Source: Candidatus Woesearchaeota archaeon
GTDB lineage: Archaea > Nanobdellota > Nanobdellia > Woesearchaeales > WJIZ01
Reading direction: 5' to 3'
Length of the DNA: 15,245 nt
NCBI GenBank assembly: GCA_018303575.1
Contig: JAGVXW010000051.1
Span: 1-15,245 of the forward strand
Notes under the pieces: model-generated
What the model saw: only the letters and a program-made list of their open reading frames with translations
Told to the model about the DNA's origin: nothing
The model's database searches: none
In this document: positions 1 to 6,755 of the stretch, in pieces
How the letters are laid out: each line of letters starts with the position of its first letter
Numbering within the stretch: the stretch's first letter is position 1
Position numbers and translations under genes: made by a program

Positions 1-1131
1 TGCGCCGATCCTTGAGGCGTACTTGAATTGGTTGCTAAGGTTTCTTCCCATCACATCAGTTTCCGCGCTCGTCTTCTCCCTTAACGCTGAAACGAGCTCC
101 AGGGCGGAAGGCATCTCCTTTTCTGAGACAGGCGCGACGTAATAGTCTATGCCTTTCTCTTGTTTTGGGAATTTCTGCTTTTCTTCCAGAAGGAGGGAGA
201 GCGTGGAATAGCCCATCGCGAAGCCCGTGGCCTGCGTGGGAGTGCCGCCGAACTGCTCGACCATCTTATCGTAACGTCCGCCGCCGAGCAGCGCCCGGAA
301 CTTGCCTTCCGCATCAAAGGCCTCAAAGACAATGCCCGTGTAATAAGCGAGACCTCTCGTGAGTGAGATATCGAATCGGACGAGGCCTTTATTATTCCCT
401 AAAAGATTCATCAAACTCTTAATCCTGTCAAGCTCTTCCCTCCCTTCCTTGGATGCTGGCTTGATTCTTTCGAGCGGGGTGGAGATCAGCTCGGCTATCT
501 CCTTGGCCTTGACGCCTAATTTGTCCAGCTCTTCAAGGAAGATTGCAGGAGGGAGCTTGTCCTTCTTGTCGATGACACCAATCACGTCCTCAACACTAGC
601 CTTGCCAATCAACGGTGAGATCAAGGACTGAAGCAAGATTCGGCTATTCAATTTCACATAAAACTCATTTTCATTAAGCCCCAGCTCCTTGAGGCAATCG
701 ATCGCGAGCGAAATGACCTCGGCATCGGCTGAAATGCTCTCTGAACCAAAAAGTTCAGCGTCGAACTGGTAGAACTCGCGCTGCCTGCCTTTCTGCTGGC
801 GCTCATATCTCCACATCCTGTCGAGGCAGAACCACTTGACCGGCTTCGGGAGCTCTTTCTCCTTCTCCAAGAACATTCGTGTAAGCGGCACGGTGAGGTC
901 GAAGCGGAGGCCATACTCTTCGCTCCCTTTCTTCTCCAGGACAAAGATCTGCTGCTTAATCTCTTCCCCCTCCTTCTTGGTCAAAAGGTCGAGCGTCTCA
1001 AAGGCGGGCGTGCTCACTTCCCGGAAGCCATATCTCTGCGCCACTCCTCTCAGTATCTCGAAGACCCTGTTCCTCGCGGCCATGTCCTCAGGGCTGAAAT
1101 CCTGCGTCCCTTTCGGCTTCTGGAAGCTCAT
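1..1131 (-). CDS. hisS: Histidyl-tRNA synthetase, C-terminus cut by window edge
   Basis: Charges tRNA-His with histidine in the cytoplasm using ATP. The frame is open for 377 codons from the ATG at 1131 to the left edge. Class II synthetase signatures are clear: RFDLTVPLTR (residues 76-85), the motif 2 region RYERQQKGRQREFYQ (108-122), the HisRS-specific region LTRGLAYYTG (257-266), GGGRYD (283-288) and GFAMG (303-307). The last visible residues, QFKYASRIGA (368-377), lie in the C-terminal anticodon-binding domain; family members are usually about 420 residues, so only a few dozen should be missing. The start is fixed by SFQKPKGTQDF right after the Met, the usual HisRS opening, and by a TATA-like box 28 bp upstream. 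The gene is divergent from the VTT gene. RYERxQxGRxREF resembles archaeal HisRS. Identification is firm. Confidence 0.96.
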   Translation of the reverse strand, partial: MSFQKPKGTQDFSPEDMAARNRVFEILRGVAQRYGFREVSTPAFETLDLLTKKEGEEIKQQIFVLEKKGSEEYGLRFDLTVPLTRMFLEKEKELPKPVKWFCLDRMWRYERQQKGRQREFYQFDAELFGSESISADAEVISLAIDCLKELGLNENEFYVKLNSRILLQSLISPLIGKASVEDVIGVIDKKDKLPPAIFLEELDKLGVKAKEIAELISTPLERIKPASKEGREELDRIKSLMNLLGNNKGLVRFDISLTRGLAYYTGIVFEAFDAEGKFRALLGGGRYDKMVEQFGGTPTQATGFAMGYSTLSLLLEEKQKFPKQEKGIDYYVAPVSEKEMPSALELVSALREKTSAETDVMGRNLSNQFKYASRIGA

Positions 1132-1154
1132 AGATGCGGGAAAAGAGGGGGTTG

Positions 1155-1163
1155 TTATATAAA
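1155..1163 (-). promoter_or_regulatory. TATA box for hisS
   Basis: TTTATATAA on the minus strand, centred 28 bp upstream of the hisS ATG at 1131. At the usual archaeal TATA-to-start distance the transcript would begin at or within a few bases of the ATG, so the mRNA would be leaderless. No Shine-Dalgarno sequence is visible. Confidence 0.75.
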
Positions 1164-1186
1164 CGTTTCTTCGGGGCTCACAAAGA

Positions 1187-1194
1187 TTTTTATA
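1187..1194 (+). promoter_or_regulatory. TATA box for the VTT membrane protein operon
   Basis: TTTTTATA run centred about 26 bp upstream of the ATG at 1217. It lies only about 31 bp from the opposing hisS box, making a compact divergent promoter. It supports the ATG at 1217 over the out-of-frame ATG at 1212. Confidence 0.7.
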
Positions 1195-1216
1195 GCGACT
1201 TCACGCTCGTGATGCC

Positions 1217-1930
1217 ATGGAGCGGGTGAAGGGGCATATTGATGAAGGAGTGAAGCACGCGAAGCGGCATTGGGTGCTCGTTGTGCTGCTCCTTGCCCTT
1301 TTCGCCTGGGTGGCCTATTCTTACGTGCAGAAAGGGGTGATGTACTCCATTGTGCACACCGACATGGACGCTGTTGTCGGGTTCCTGCAAAGGTTCGGGG
1401 CGTATGCGGCCATCGTGTTCGTGATTTTGGTTGCGGTGGAGGTGATCCTCGCGCCGCTTTCCCCCCTGGTGCTGGACATCGCCGGCGGCGCGGTGTTCGG
1501 CTGGTTCTGGGGCGGCACGCTCGCGGTGCTCGGCAACATCATCGGCACCGCGATCTCCTTCCTTCTCGCGAAGAATTACGGCCGGGCCATCATCGAGGAG
1601 CACATCGACCCCAAGCACCAGCAGAGATTCAATGCGTTTACGGAGAAATATGGCGCGTACGCGCTCTTCTTCCTCCGCGTGAACCCCTTAACCTCGTCTG
1701 ACATCTTCGGCTATCTCGCCGGCCTGACTGCGATGCGCATGCGGAGCGCGGTCATCGCCACGGCGCTCGGAGTTGCGCCGCTCATCTACATCAAGACGTA
1801 TTTCGGCGGCGAGTTCGTTACCCGGATGCCGGTGCTGAGCCTGATCTTCCTCGCCTTCGGCATGGCCGCGGTGCTCATCGTTGCCTACATGCTCATCCTC
1901 ATCGCAAAGAAGAAGATTGAGAAGAGATGA
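1217..1930 (+). CDS. VTT/DedA-like (TVP38/TMEM64) integral membrane protein
   Basis: A 237-residue polytopic membrane protein of the VTT (SNARE-associated) superfamily. Some eukaryotic and bacterial members are lipid scramblases or affect membrane-lipid homeostasis; the substrate here is not shown. Hydrophobic segments lie near residues 19-37, 62-80, 84-117 and 204-230. The core is recognisable from the Gly-rich stretch GGAVFGWFWGG (90-100) and AVLGNIIGTAISFLLAK, and from FFLRVNPLTSSDIFGYLAGL (151-170), where the Arg-Val-Asn-Pro turn matches the conserved R-hydrophobic-x-P element. A basic tail KKKIEKR points to a cytosolic C-terminus. The start is supported by the TATA box 26 bp upstream. 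The stop overlaps the ATG of the next gene, so the two are probably one transcript. Family assignment is good; role is open. Confidence 0.85.
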   Translation: MERVKGHIDEGVKHAKRHWVLVVLLLALFAWVAYSYVQKGVMYSIVHTDMDAVVGFLQRFGAYAAIVFVILVAVEVILAPLSPLVLDIAGGAVFGWFWGGTLAVLGNIIGTAISFLLAKNYGRAIIEEHIDPKHQQRFNAFTEKYGAYALFFLRVNPLTSSDIFGYLAGLTAMRMRSAVIATALGVAPLIYIKTYFGGEFVTRMPVLSLIFLAFGMAAVLIVAYMLILIAKKKIEKR

Positions 1931-2343
1931 AAACGGCACTGAGGCAGGCACTTACTCTCTATTTTTCTTCTTACCTCGCTTACGTTTTAAGTATACTCAG
2001 CATAGTTTTAATAAATCCGGCAAACCTTGAAGAACCAATCTCTTACTTCCTAACAATGGGATTACTTATTGCTTTATACTCTGCTCTCCTCTTTTTTGTC
2101 ATACTAAAACTAATATTGATTAAGGCAGAGTTACCTAAATCACATCCTTATTGGGGAATAGGGTTATCGAGTTTTATCTCCGTCTACATCACTTCCTCGA
2201 GTTACTCATTTCTTAGATCTAAAATATACCTCTTCTTCGGGCAAAATCTCTCATTTCTTATATGGATTCTCTCAGCGGTTTTATTTTCTGGCCTATTATA
2301 CACGTCCATTATTTTATTTTCTGGGTTAGATAAGCGTGTTTGA
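1927..2343 (+). CDS. Small AT-rich integral membrane protein, unknown
   Basis: Not recognised. The 138-residue product is hydrophobic almost throughout, with likely membrane helices near residues 11-30, 38-66, 76-93 and 106-133, separated by short polar turns such as NPANLEEP (30-37) and KAELPKSHP (66-74). No cysteine, no conserved acidic or histidine pair and no known motif is visible. It begins at an ATG overlapping the stop of the VTT gene by four bases, so it is probably co-transcribed and may act in the same membrane process (inference). Base use is odd: 1981-2040 has 20 G/C in 60, against well over half in the VTT gene just upstream, and codons are A/T-ending. It may be a recent acquisition. 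It ends 37 bp before the convergent guaA stop, with no clear terminator. Confidence 0.7.
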   Translation: MKTALRQALTLYFSSYLAYVLSILSIVLINPANLEEPISYFLTMGLLIALYSALLFFVILKLILIKAELPKSHPYWGIGLSSFISVYITSSSYSFLRSKIYLFFGQNLSFLIWILSAVLFSGLLYTSIILFSGLDKRV

Positions 2344-2380
2344 TTTGGCTTTATAGAAAGTTCTTAATTATAGAAACAAC

Positions 2381-3907
2381 TCACTCATACTCAATCGTTC
2401 CGGGCGGCTTCTGGGTGATGTCGTAGACAACCCTGTTCACGCCCTTCACTTCATTCACGATCCTCGTCGAGATCTTCTCAAGCAGAGCATGCGGCAGCTT
2501 GGCCCAGTCCGCGGTCATGGCGTCAACGGAAGTGACAGCGCGGAGGCTGACGATGTATTGATACGTACGCGCGTCGCCCATGACGCCGACGCTCTTCACC
2601 GGGAAGATGGCGGTCAGCGCCTGCCACACTTTGTCATAAGCTCCCGCTTTCTTGAGCTCTTCGATGAAAATGGAATCAGCTTTCTTCAGCAAAGCGAGCT
2701 TTTCGCGCGTGATTTCGCCGAGGATGCGGATGGCCAGCCCGGGGCCGGGGAAGGGATGGCGCTGCAGAATCGCGGGCGGGATATTAAGCTGCTTTCCAAG
2801 CGCGCGCACGTCATCCTTGTAGAAATCCTTAAGCGGCTCGATCACTTTCAAATGCATCTTCTCAGGCAGCGTGACATTATGGTGGCTCTTTATTTTCGAC
2901 GCGGTCTTGGACGGCTGCGCTGACTCGATCCTGTCCGGATAGATGGTGCCCTGGCCCAGGAACGCGATGTCCGGGTGCTGCTTCTCCAGCTCCTTTGCTT
3001 TTTTCTCAAAGACCTCAATGAAGGTATGGCCGATGATCCTGCGCTTCTGCTCCGGGTCAGAAACTCCTTCAAGCTTCCTGAGGAAGATTTCGGAAGCATC
3101 GACGGAATGATAATTCTTGAAGAGCTTCTGATACGCGGCATCGACCTCCTCTTTCTCGCCGTTCCTGATGAAGCCATGGTCGATGAAGACGCAATGCAAT
3201 TTATTTCCTATAGCCTCCTGGATCAGCGTGGCGGCAACCGTGGAATCCACCCCGCCTGAGATGGCCATCAAGACGGCCTTCGACCTGACCGTATTGCGGA
3301 TTTCCTGCACCAGCGTCTTGCGCATGTCAGCGATGTTGAAATCTTTTTCCGCATTGCAGATGCCGAAGACAAAGTTCTCCAGGATCTTCCGTCCGGGAAG
3401 CGTATGGACAACTTCAGGATGGAACTGCACCCCATAGATGCGCTTTGCTTCGTTCGCGACAGCCGCGACCGGACAGTTCTTCGTGCTCCCCAAAAGCTCG
3501 AAGCCTTTCAGCTCCGTGACAGAGTCGCCGTGGCTCATCCAGACCTGCTCTGCCCTCTTGAGCCCCTTGAAGACGCCCTTCGCTTGTTTCACCCGCAGCA
3601 AGGCCTTCCCGAATTCCTTGATGGGCTTGTTTTCCACCTTGCCGAATTGCTGGCCGATCAGCTGCATGCCATAGCAGATCCCCAAGATAGGGATGCCGAG
3701 GGAGAAGATCCCGGGATCCACCTGCGGCGACCCCTCCTCGTAAACAGAAGCGGGCCCGCCTGAAAGGATAATGCCCCTTGGCCGCAGCTTCATGATAGCC
3801 TCTGCGGACACGTCGTGTGGGAGGATCTCAGAATACACGCCCAGCTGGCGGACGCGACGGGCGATGAGGTGAGCGACTTGAGAACCGAAATGGATGACTA
3901 CAAGCAT
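2381..3907 (-). CDS. guaA: GMP synthase (glutamine-hydrolysing), fused two-domain form
   Basis: Converts XMP, ATP and glutamine to GMP, the last step of guanine nucleotide synthesis. The 508-residue product is full length. The class I amidotransferase domain shows FGSQ (7-10), GICYGMQ with nucleophile Cys78, and QFHPEV supplying His163 and Glu165. The ATP-pyrophosphatase domain has the PP-loop SGGVDS (217-222), then IDHGFIRNGE and HPFPGPGLAIR (384-394). The dimerisation domain ends in KPPGTIEYE, the usual family C-terminus. The frame stays open much further upstream to 4666 over the HIT gene, but the ATG at 3907 is right: MLVVIHFGSQ is the standard beginning and a TATA box sits 26 bp upstream. 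Many euryarchaea split this enzyme into two genes; here it is one chain. Confidence 0.97.
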   Translation of the reverse strand: MLVVIHFGSQVAHLIARRVRQLGVYSEILPHDVSAEAIMKLRPRGIILSGGPASVYEEGSPQVDPGIFSLGIPILGICYGMQLIGQQFGKVENKPIKEFGKALLRVKQAKGVFKGLKRAEQVWMSHGDSVTELKGFELLGSTKNCPVAAVANEAKRIYGVQFHPEVVHTLPGRKILENFVFGICNAEKDFNIADMRKTLVQEIRNTVRSKAVLMAISGGVDSTVAATLIQEAIGNKLHCVFIDHGFIRNGEKEEVDAAYQKLFKNYHSVDASEIFLRKLEGVSDPEQKRRIIGHTFIEVFEKKAKELEKQHPDIAFLGQGTIYPDRIESAQPSKTASKIKSHHNVTLPEKMHLKVIEPLKDFYKDDVRALGKQLNIPPAILQRHPFPGPGLAIRILGEITREKLALLKKADSIFIEELKKAGAYDKVWQALTAIFPVKSVGVMGDARTYQYIVSLRAVTSVDAMTADWAKLPHALLEKISTRIVNEVKGVNRVVYDITQKPPGTIEYE

Positions 3908-3928
3908 ATCAAACGAAATGGGCGCAAG

Positions 3929-3937
3929 TATAAATAA
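3929..3937 (-). promoter_or_regulatory. TATA box for guaA
   Basis: TTATTTATA on the minus strand, centred 26 bp upstream of the ATG at 3907. It decides the guaA start against the long in-frame upstream extension. Confidence 0.75.
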
Positions 3938-3968
3938 GTTTGGGTTAGTCAAAAACCTAATGGTGAAG

Positions 3969-3976
3969 TATTTAAA
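3969..3976 (+). promoter_or_regulatory. TATA box for the HIT-ygfZ operon
   Basis: TATTTAAA centred about 25 bp upstream of the ATG at 3998. It pairs divergently with the guaA box about 39 bp away. Confidence 0.75.
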
Positions 3977-3997
3977 GGAAGTTTCCTTCCTTTCCGT

Positions 3998-4963
3998 ATG
4001 GCACTCTCGCCGGAAGTCCAGGCGCAGCTCGAGGAGCAGAAGAAGCACTGCGTGTTCTGCAAGATCATCGCGGGAGAGATGAAGAGCTTTCCCATCTACA
4101 AGGACGCCGTGATGACCGGGATGCTGGACATCAACCCGGCTGTCAAGGGGCACGCGCTCTTCATGCCGCTGGAACATTATCCTATCCTGTCGTTCCTTCC
4201 GCCGGAGACTTTCGCTCACCTCTTCGGAAAGCTCCCTACGCTGGTGAAATCCCTGAAAACAGCGATGGTCGTGCCTGGAGCCACAGCATTCATCGCGAAC
4301 GGCGGCGCCGCGGGCCAGCAGAGCCCGCACTTCCTGATGCACCTCTTCCCCCGGGAACGCTGGGACGGGCTCTCCTTGAGCGGCGGCAAGGGCCAAAAGA
4401 CGGATCTTTCCGGATTCTGGAAGAGCCTCAACGCTGTCATGACCGAGCATTTCTCCAGGAATCCGGGAGGAAGCGTGAAAACGAGCGAGACCTATGAAGA
4501 TGATCTCGTGCAGGGCTCTGCTCCGGACAATCCCTGGGGAAAGGGCCATGTCGTGCTCAGCATTCCGGGTAAGGAGTTCGACCAGCTTGACGAGAATGCA
4601 TCGCGGCGACTGTTCACGGTGGCTTCGTACGCCTCCTCTATCTTGTTTGAAAGCCTGCAGGCGCACGGCACGAATTTAATTCTGCATACCGGCGAAAGCG
4701 AGGACAACGATTCTGGCTTCAGGCTGCATCTCCTTCCCCGGTGGCAGGATGACGGGCTTTTGCTCTCGTGGAAGCCCTTGGCGCAGAAGCCGGACTTGGA
4801 AGCGATCAAGTCGAAACTGCGCGACGAGTTTTTTGTCGTGGAGCACACTCCCCCACCAATCAAGAGAAAAGAGGAGGATACGGGAGATAAGCTGAAGAAA
4901 ATCCTCGAAAAGCAGTCCCCTGATTCCGAAATCGAGCGCGCCATCAGCGAGGCAAGGAAATGA
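3998..4963 (+). CDS. Tandem HIT-domain protein with altered catalytic histidines
   Basis: A 321-residue cytosolic protein with two HIT-like halves; HIT proteins are nucleotide hydrolases or transferases. Half 1 (about 17-130) is Hint-like: CVFCKIIAGE with the CxxC zinc pair Cys18/Cys21, LDINPAVKGHALF (43-55), His60, and NGGAAGQQSPHFLMHLFPR ending in the HIT motif. In that motif the three His positions read His111-Leu113-His115, so the central His that normally forms the nucleotidyl intermediate is Leu. Half 2 (about 165-260) keeps GKGHVVLSIP (181-190), GTNLILHTGE and FRLHLLPR, but its three positions read Gly240-Arg242-His244. The tail (285-321) is charged and probably helical. A binding rather than catalytic role is plausible. 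Overlaps the ygfZ-like start by four bases. GalT-type enzymes also have two HIT-like halves, but half 1 resembles Hint more. Confidence 0.85.
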   Translation: MALSPEVQAQLEEQKKHCVFCKIIAGEMKSFPIYKDAVMTGMLDINPAVKGHALFMPLEHYPILSFLPPETFAHLFGKLPTLVKSLKTAMVVPGATAFIANGGAAGQQSPHFLMHLFPRERWDGLSLSGGKGQKTDLSGFWKSLNAVMTEHFSRNPGGSVKTSETYEDDLVQGSAPDNPWGKGHVVLSIPGKEFDQLDENASRRLFTVASYASSILFESLQAHGTNLILHTGESEDNDSGFRLHLLPRWQDDGLLLSWKPLAQKPDLEAIKSKLRDEFFVVEHTPPPIKRKEEDTGDKLKKILEKQSPDSEIERAISEARK

Positions 4964-5655
4964 GATGGAAACAGCTCACGAAAGCCACGCTGCGCATGCC
5001 CAGGGAGTTCGCGAACGCATTCACGTGTAACACGCTTGACGCTCCCCAGAACGCCTTTCTCGACCGATTTGGAAAAGTCGTGGCTCTCGTCGAACAATTG
5101 CTTGCCGGGGCTCATTTGTATATTCTTGTCGAAGAGTCTGCCGCCCTTGGCCTTTTGAAGCACCTCAAACCTTACGCTTCGCAAGCTTCGGTCAGGGTTG
5201 AGATGCTGCATCAGCCCGTTGTCCAGGTTTTTGAAGGCGAACTGGGAACGCTGCGTTTTCCTCAGCCCATCGGATATGTGACCCTTTTGGAAAAAATGCC
5301 TTCTGAAGGAGAAGTTTCAGAAGAAGAATATGAACGGATGCGGATTGAAAACAACATCCCCAAACAGGGGATAGATTTTAACCATGAGATGTTCCTTGAC
5401 TTAGGCATACACGCGATTTCCTTCACCAAAGGATGCTATCTCGGGCAGGAAGTGATGGCGAGGGGCGAGAAGATCAAGCCGGCGCGAAAACTTATCAGAA
5501 TCCTCTACGAGAAGGTTCCTGAGATTGTAACGGTCAAGGGATTGCCGGTGGGGAAAGTTAGCTCATGCTGCTTTTCACAGAAGCATCAGAAACATCTTTG
5601 TTTCGCCCTCATCAAGCGGTGGGACGAGCCGATAGATGGCGGGCACATCCTTTAG
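4960..5655 (+). CDS. ygfZ: YgfZ/IBA57-like folate-binding-fold protein, short form
   Basis: Related to GcvT aminomethyltransferase; YgfZ/IBA57 proteins help build or maintain certain [4Fe-4S] enzymes, such as the tRNA methylthiotransferase MiaB. The diagnostic motif is FTKGCYLGQEVMAR (155-168) with conserved Cys159. The N-terminal part aligns by eye with the YgfZ entry region (FTCNTLDAP, 21-29, then an FGKVVALVEQLL strand and GAHLYILVEE). At 231 residues it is about 95 shorter than E. coli YgfZ; the middle and C-terminal barrel appear trimmed. Translation is coupled to the HIT gene by an ATGA overlap. The stop codon overlaps that of the convergent glycosyltransferase. A cysteine desulfurase 2 kb downstream fits a sulfur/Fe-S theme, though it is in a separate operon. 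The family call rests mainly on the Cys motif. Confidence 0.85.
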   Translation: MRWKQLTKATLRMPREFANAFTCNTLDAPQNAFLDRFGKVVALVEQLLAGAHLYILVEESAALGLLKHLKPYASQASVRVEMLHQPVVQVFEGELGTLRFPQPIGYVTLLEKMPSEGEVSEEEYERMRIENNIPKQGIDFNHEMFLDLGIHAISFTKGCYLGQEVMARGEKIKPARKLIRILYEKVPEIVTVKGLPVGKVSSCCFSQKHQKHLCFALIKRWDEPIDGGHIL

Positions 5656-6659
5656 CGCCCAAGATGTTCGGAAGCGGCGTGCTCATAGACTCTCACGTAA
5701 TCTTCCGCCTCTAACGGATTGAGCTTGCGGAGAATCGCTTGTTTGGCAAGGTCGCCGAAAGCGTCTTTCTTTCCCTCGGCGAGTGCCTTGGCCTTCCTGA
5801 AAAAGTCGTCCGCGTCGCCGGCGCGATACGTCACGCCCGCAGATCCTATCAAGGCGGCATTGGGGTCGATGTCAGACGCAAGTAGAGTTTTGCCGAGAAT
5901 CATAGCCTCGATAATCGCATTGCTCTCGCTCTCAGAGAGTGAACAATTGACGATGACATCCGATTCTATGTACACTTGCCGAATCTGCTCGCGTGTAGCG
6001 TTCTCCAGATATTTGGCCCAGCTTTTCCCGGACAGGGATTCCATAATTTTTTTCCCGTATTCCGGATCTTCTAAAATCGTGCCAACGACGATCAGATGAA
6101 CTTGTGGGTTCTGCTGGTGGAGCTTTTCAAGCGGCGCGATGGCGAACAGCGTGTTCTTGACCGGCCTGATGCTGCCGACCAAGGTGAACAAGATAGCGTT
6201 CTCATCAAGCTTCAGCGCTTTCCTGAGCTGGAATTCCGAGTCCGGCAGGATGGGCATCCCTTTTGGGATGGTCAGGGCTTTTTCGGCGATTTTCGGAAAT
6301 TCCGCCACAACTTTCGCTTTCAGGATGTCAGAATAGAAGACGACAGCCGCGGCCTGGAAGAGCACCTCGGCGATGACCAGGCGCTTCTGCGGGTCATTGA
6401 TATCGCGGTTGCCGTCTGTGCCCGTCATGGTGACGACCAGCGGCACGTTGAATTTCTTGGCAAGAATGGCGGCGCGGGCGCTCTTGAACGCATGAAGAGC
6501 GTGGACAACGTGCGGCTGGAGGGGCCCCACATCATCAGAAGGAGTGATGACATGTACCTCGTGGCCGAGTTTTCGTAACCCCTCAGCAATGCGATGCGCG
6601 CTGACAGCGTTGCCCGTCAAGTCGGGAAACACCGTCGGCGAAACCATCAGGATGTTCAT
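5652..6659 (-). CDS. GT4-family glycosyltransferase (GT-B fold)
   Basis: A retaining glycosyltransferase that would move a sugar from a nucleotide-sugar donor to a lipid, protein or polysaccharide; donor and acceptor cannot be read from the sequence. The 335 residues split into an N-terminal Rossmann half, MNILMVSPTVFPDLTGNAVS (1-20) with AHRIAEGLRKLGHEVHVITP, and a C-terminal donor-binding half with VGSIRPVKN (161-169, Arg165 and Lys168) and the EX7E element Glu243 to Glu251 in SESESNAIIEAM. No membrane segment is seen, so it is probably cytosolic or peripheral. The start at 6659 is supported by a TATA box 25 bp upstream. It is a single-gene unit, convergent on ygfZ with overlapping stops and divergent from the DsbA-like gene. 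It is slightly shorter than typical GT4 enzymes and resembles GLT1D1-type proteins. Confidence 0.92.
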   Translation of the reverse strand: MNILMVSPTVFPDLTGNAVSAHRIAEGLRKLGHEVHVITPSDDVGPLQPHVVHALHAFKSARAAILAKKFNVPLVVTMTGTDGNRDINDPQKRLVIAEVLFQAAAVVFYSDILKAKVVAEFPKIAEKALTIPKGMPILPDSEFQLRKALKLDENAILFTLVGSIRPVKNTLFAIAPLEKLHQQNPQVHLIVVGTILEDPEYGKKIMESLSGKSWAKYLENATREQIRQVYIESDVIVNCSLSESESNAIIEAMILGKTLLASDIDPNAALIGSAGVTYRAGDADDFFRKAKALAEGKKDAFGDLAKQAILRKLNPLEAEDYVRVYEHAASEHLGR

Positions 6660-6680
6660 GGCCGAGGGTCTCCGGGGAGC

Positions 6681-6687
6681 TATTTAA
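6681..6687 (-). promoter_or_regulatory. TATA-like box for the glycosyltransferase
   Basis: CTTAAATAG on the minus strand, centred 25 bp upstream of the ATG at 6659, within otherwise GC-rich sequence. Confidence 0.7.
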
Positions 6688-6725
6688 GCGTTGCGAGCCG
6701 CCATTGGAAAAGTGCCGGGCATATC

Positions 6726-6733
6726 TTTATATA
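6726..6733 (+). promoter_or_regulatory. TATA box for the DsbA-like/SufS-like operon
   Basis: TTTATATA centred about 26 bp upstream of the ATG at 6756, divergent from the glycosyltransferase box about 45 bp away. Confidence 0.75.
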
Positions 6734-6755
6734 GCAAAACTTCGTCCCTGGATCA

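Noticed and set aside
1190..1618. Minus-strand 142-aa open frame opposite the VTT gene
   Set aside because: Shadow of a GC-rich membrane-protein gene; His/Glu/Arg-rich and domain-free.
3908..4666. In-frame upstream extension of guaA over the HIT gene (761-aa frame)
   Set aside because: The extension has no amidotransferase-like sequence, overlaps a clear HIT gene on the other strand, and a TATA box lies 26 bp before the family-typical Met at 3907.
4492..5211. Minus-strand 239-aa open frame opposite HIT and ygfZ
   Set aside because: Antisense to two genes with clear family motifs; composition is Ser/Arg-rich shadow coding with no recognisable domain.
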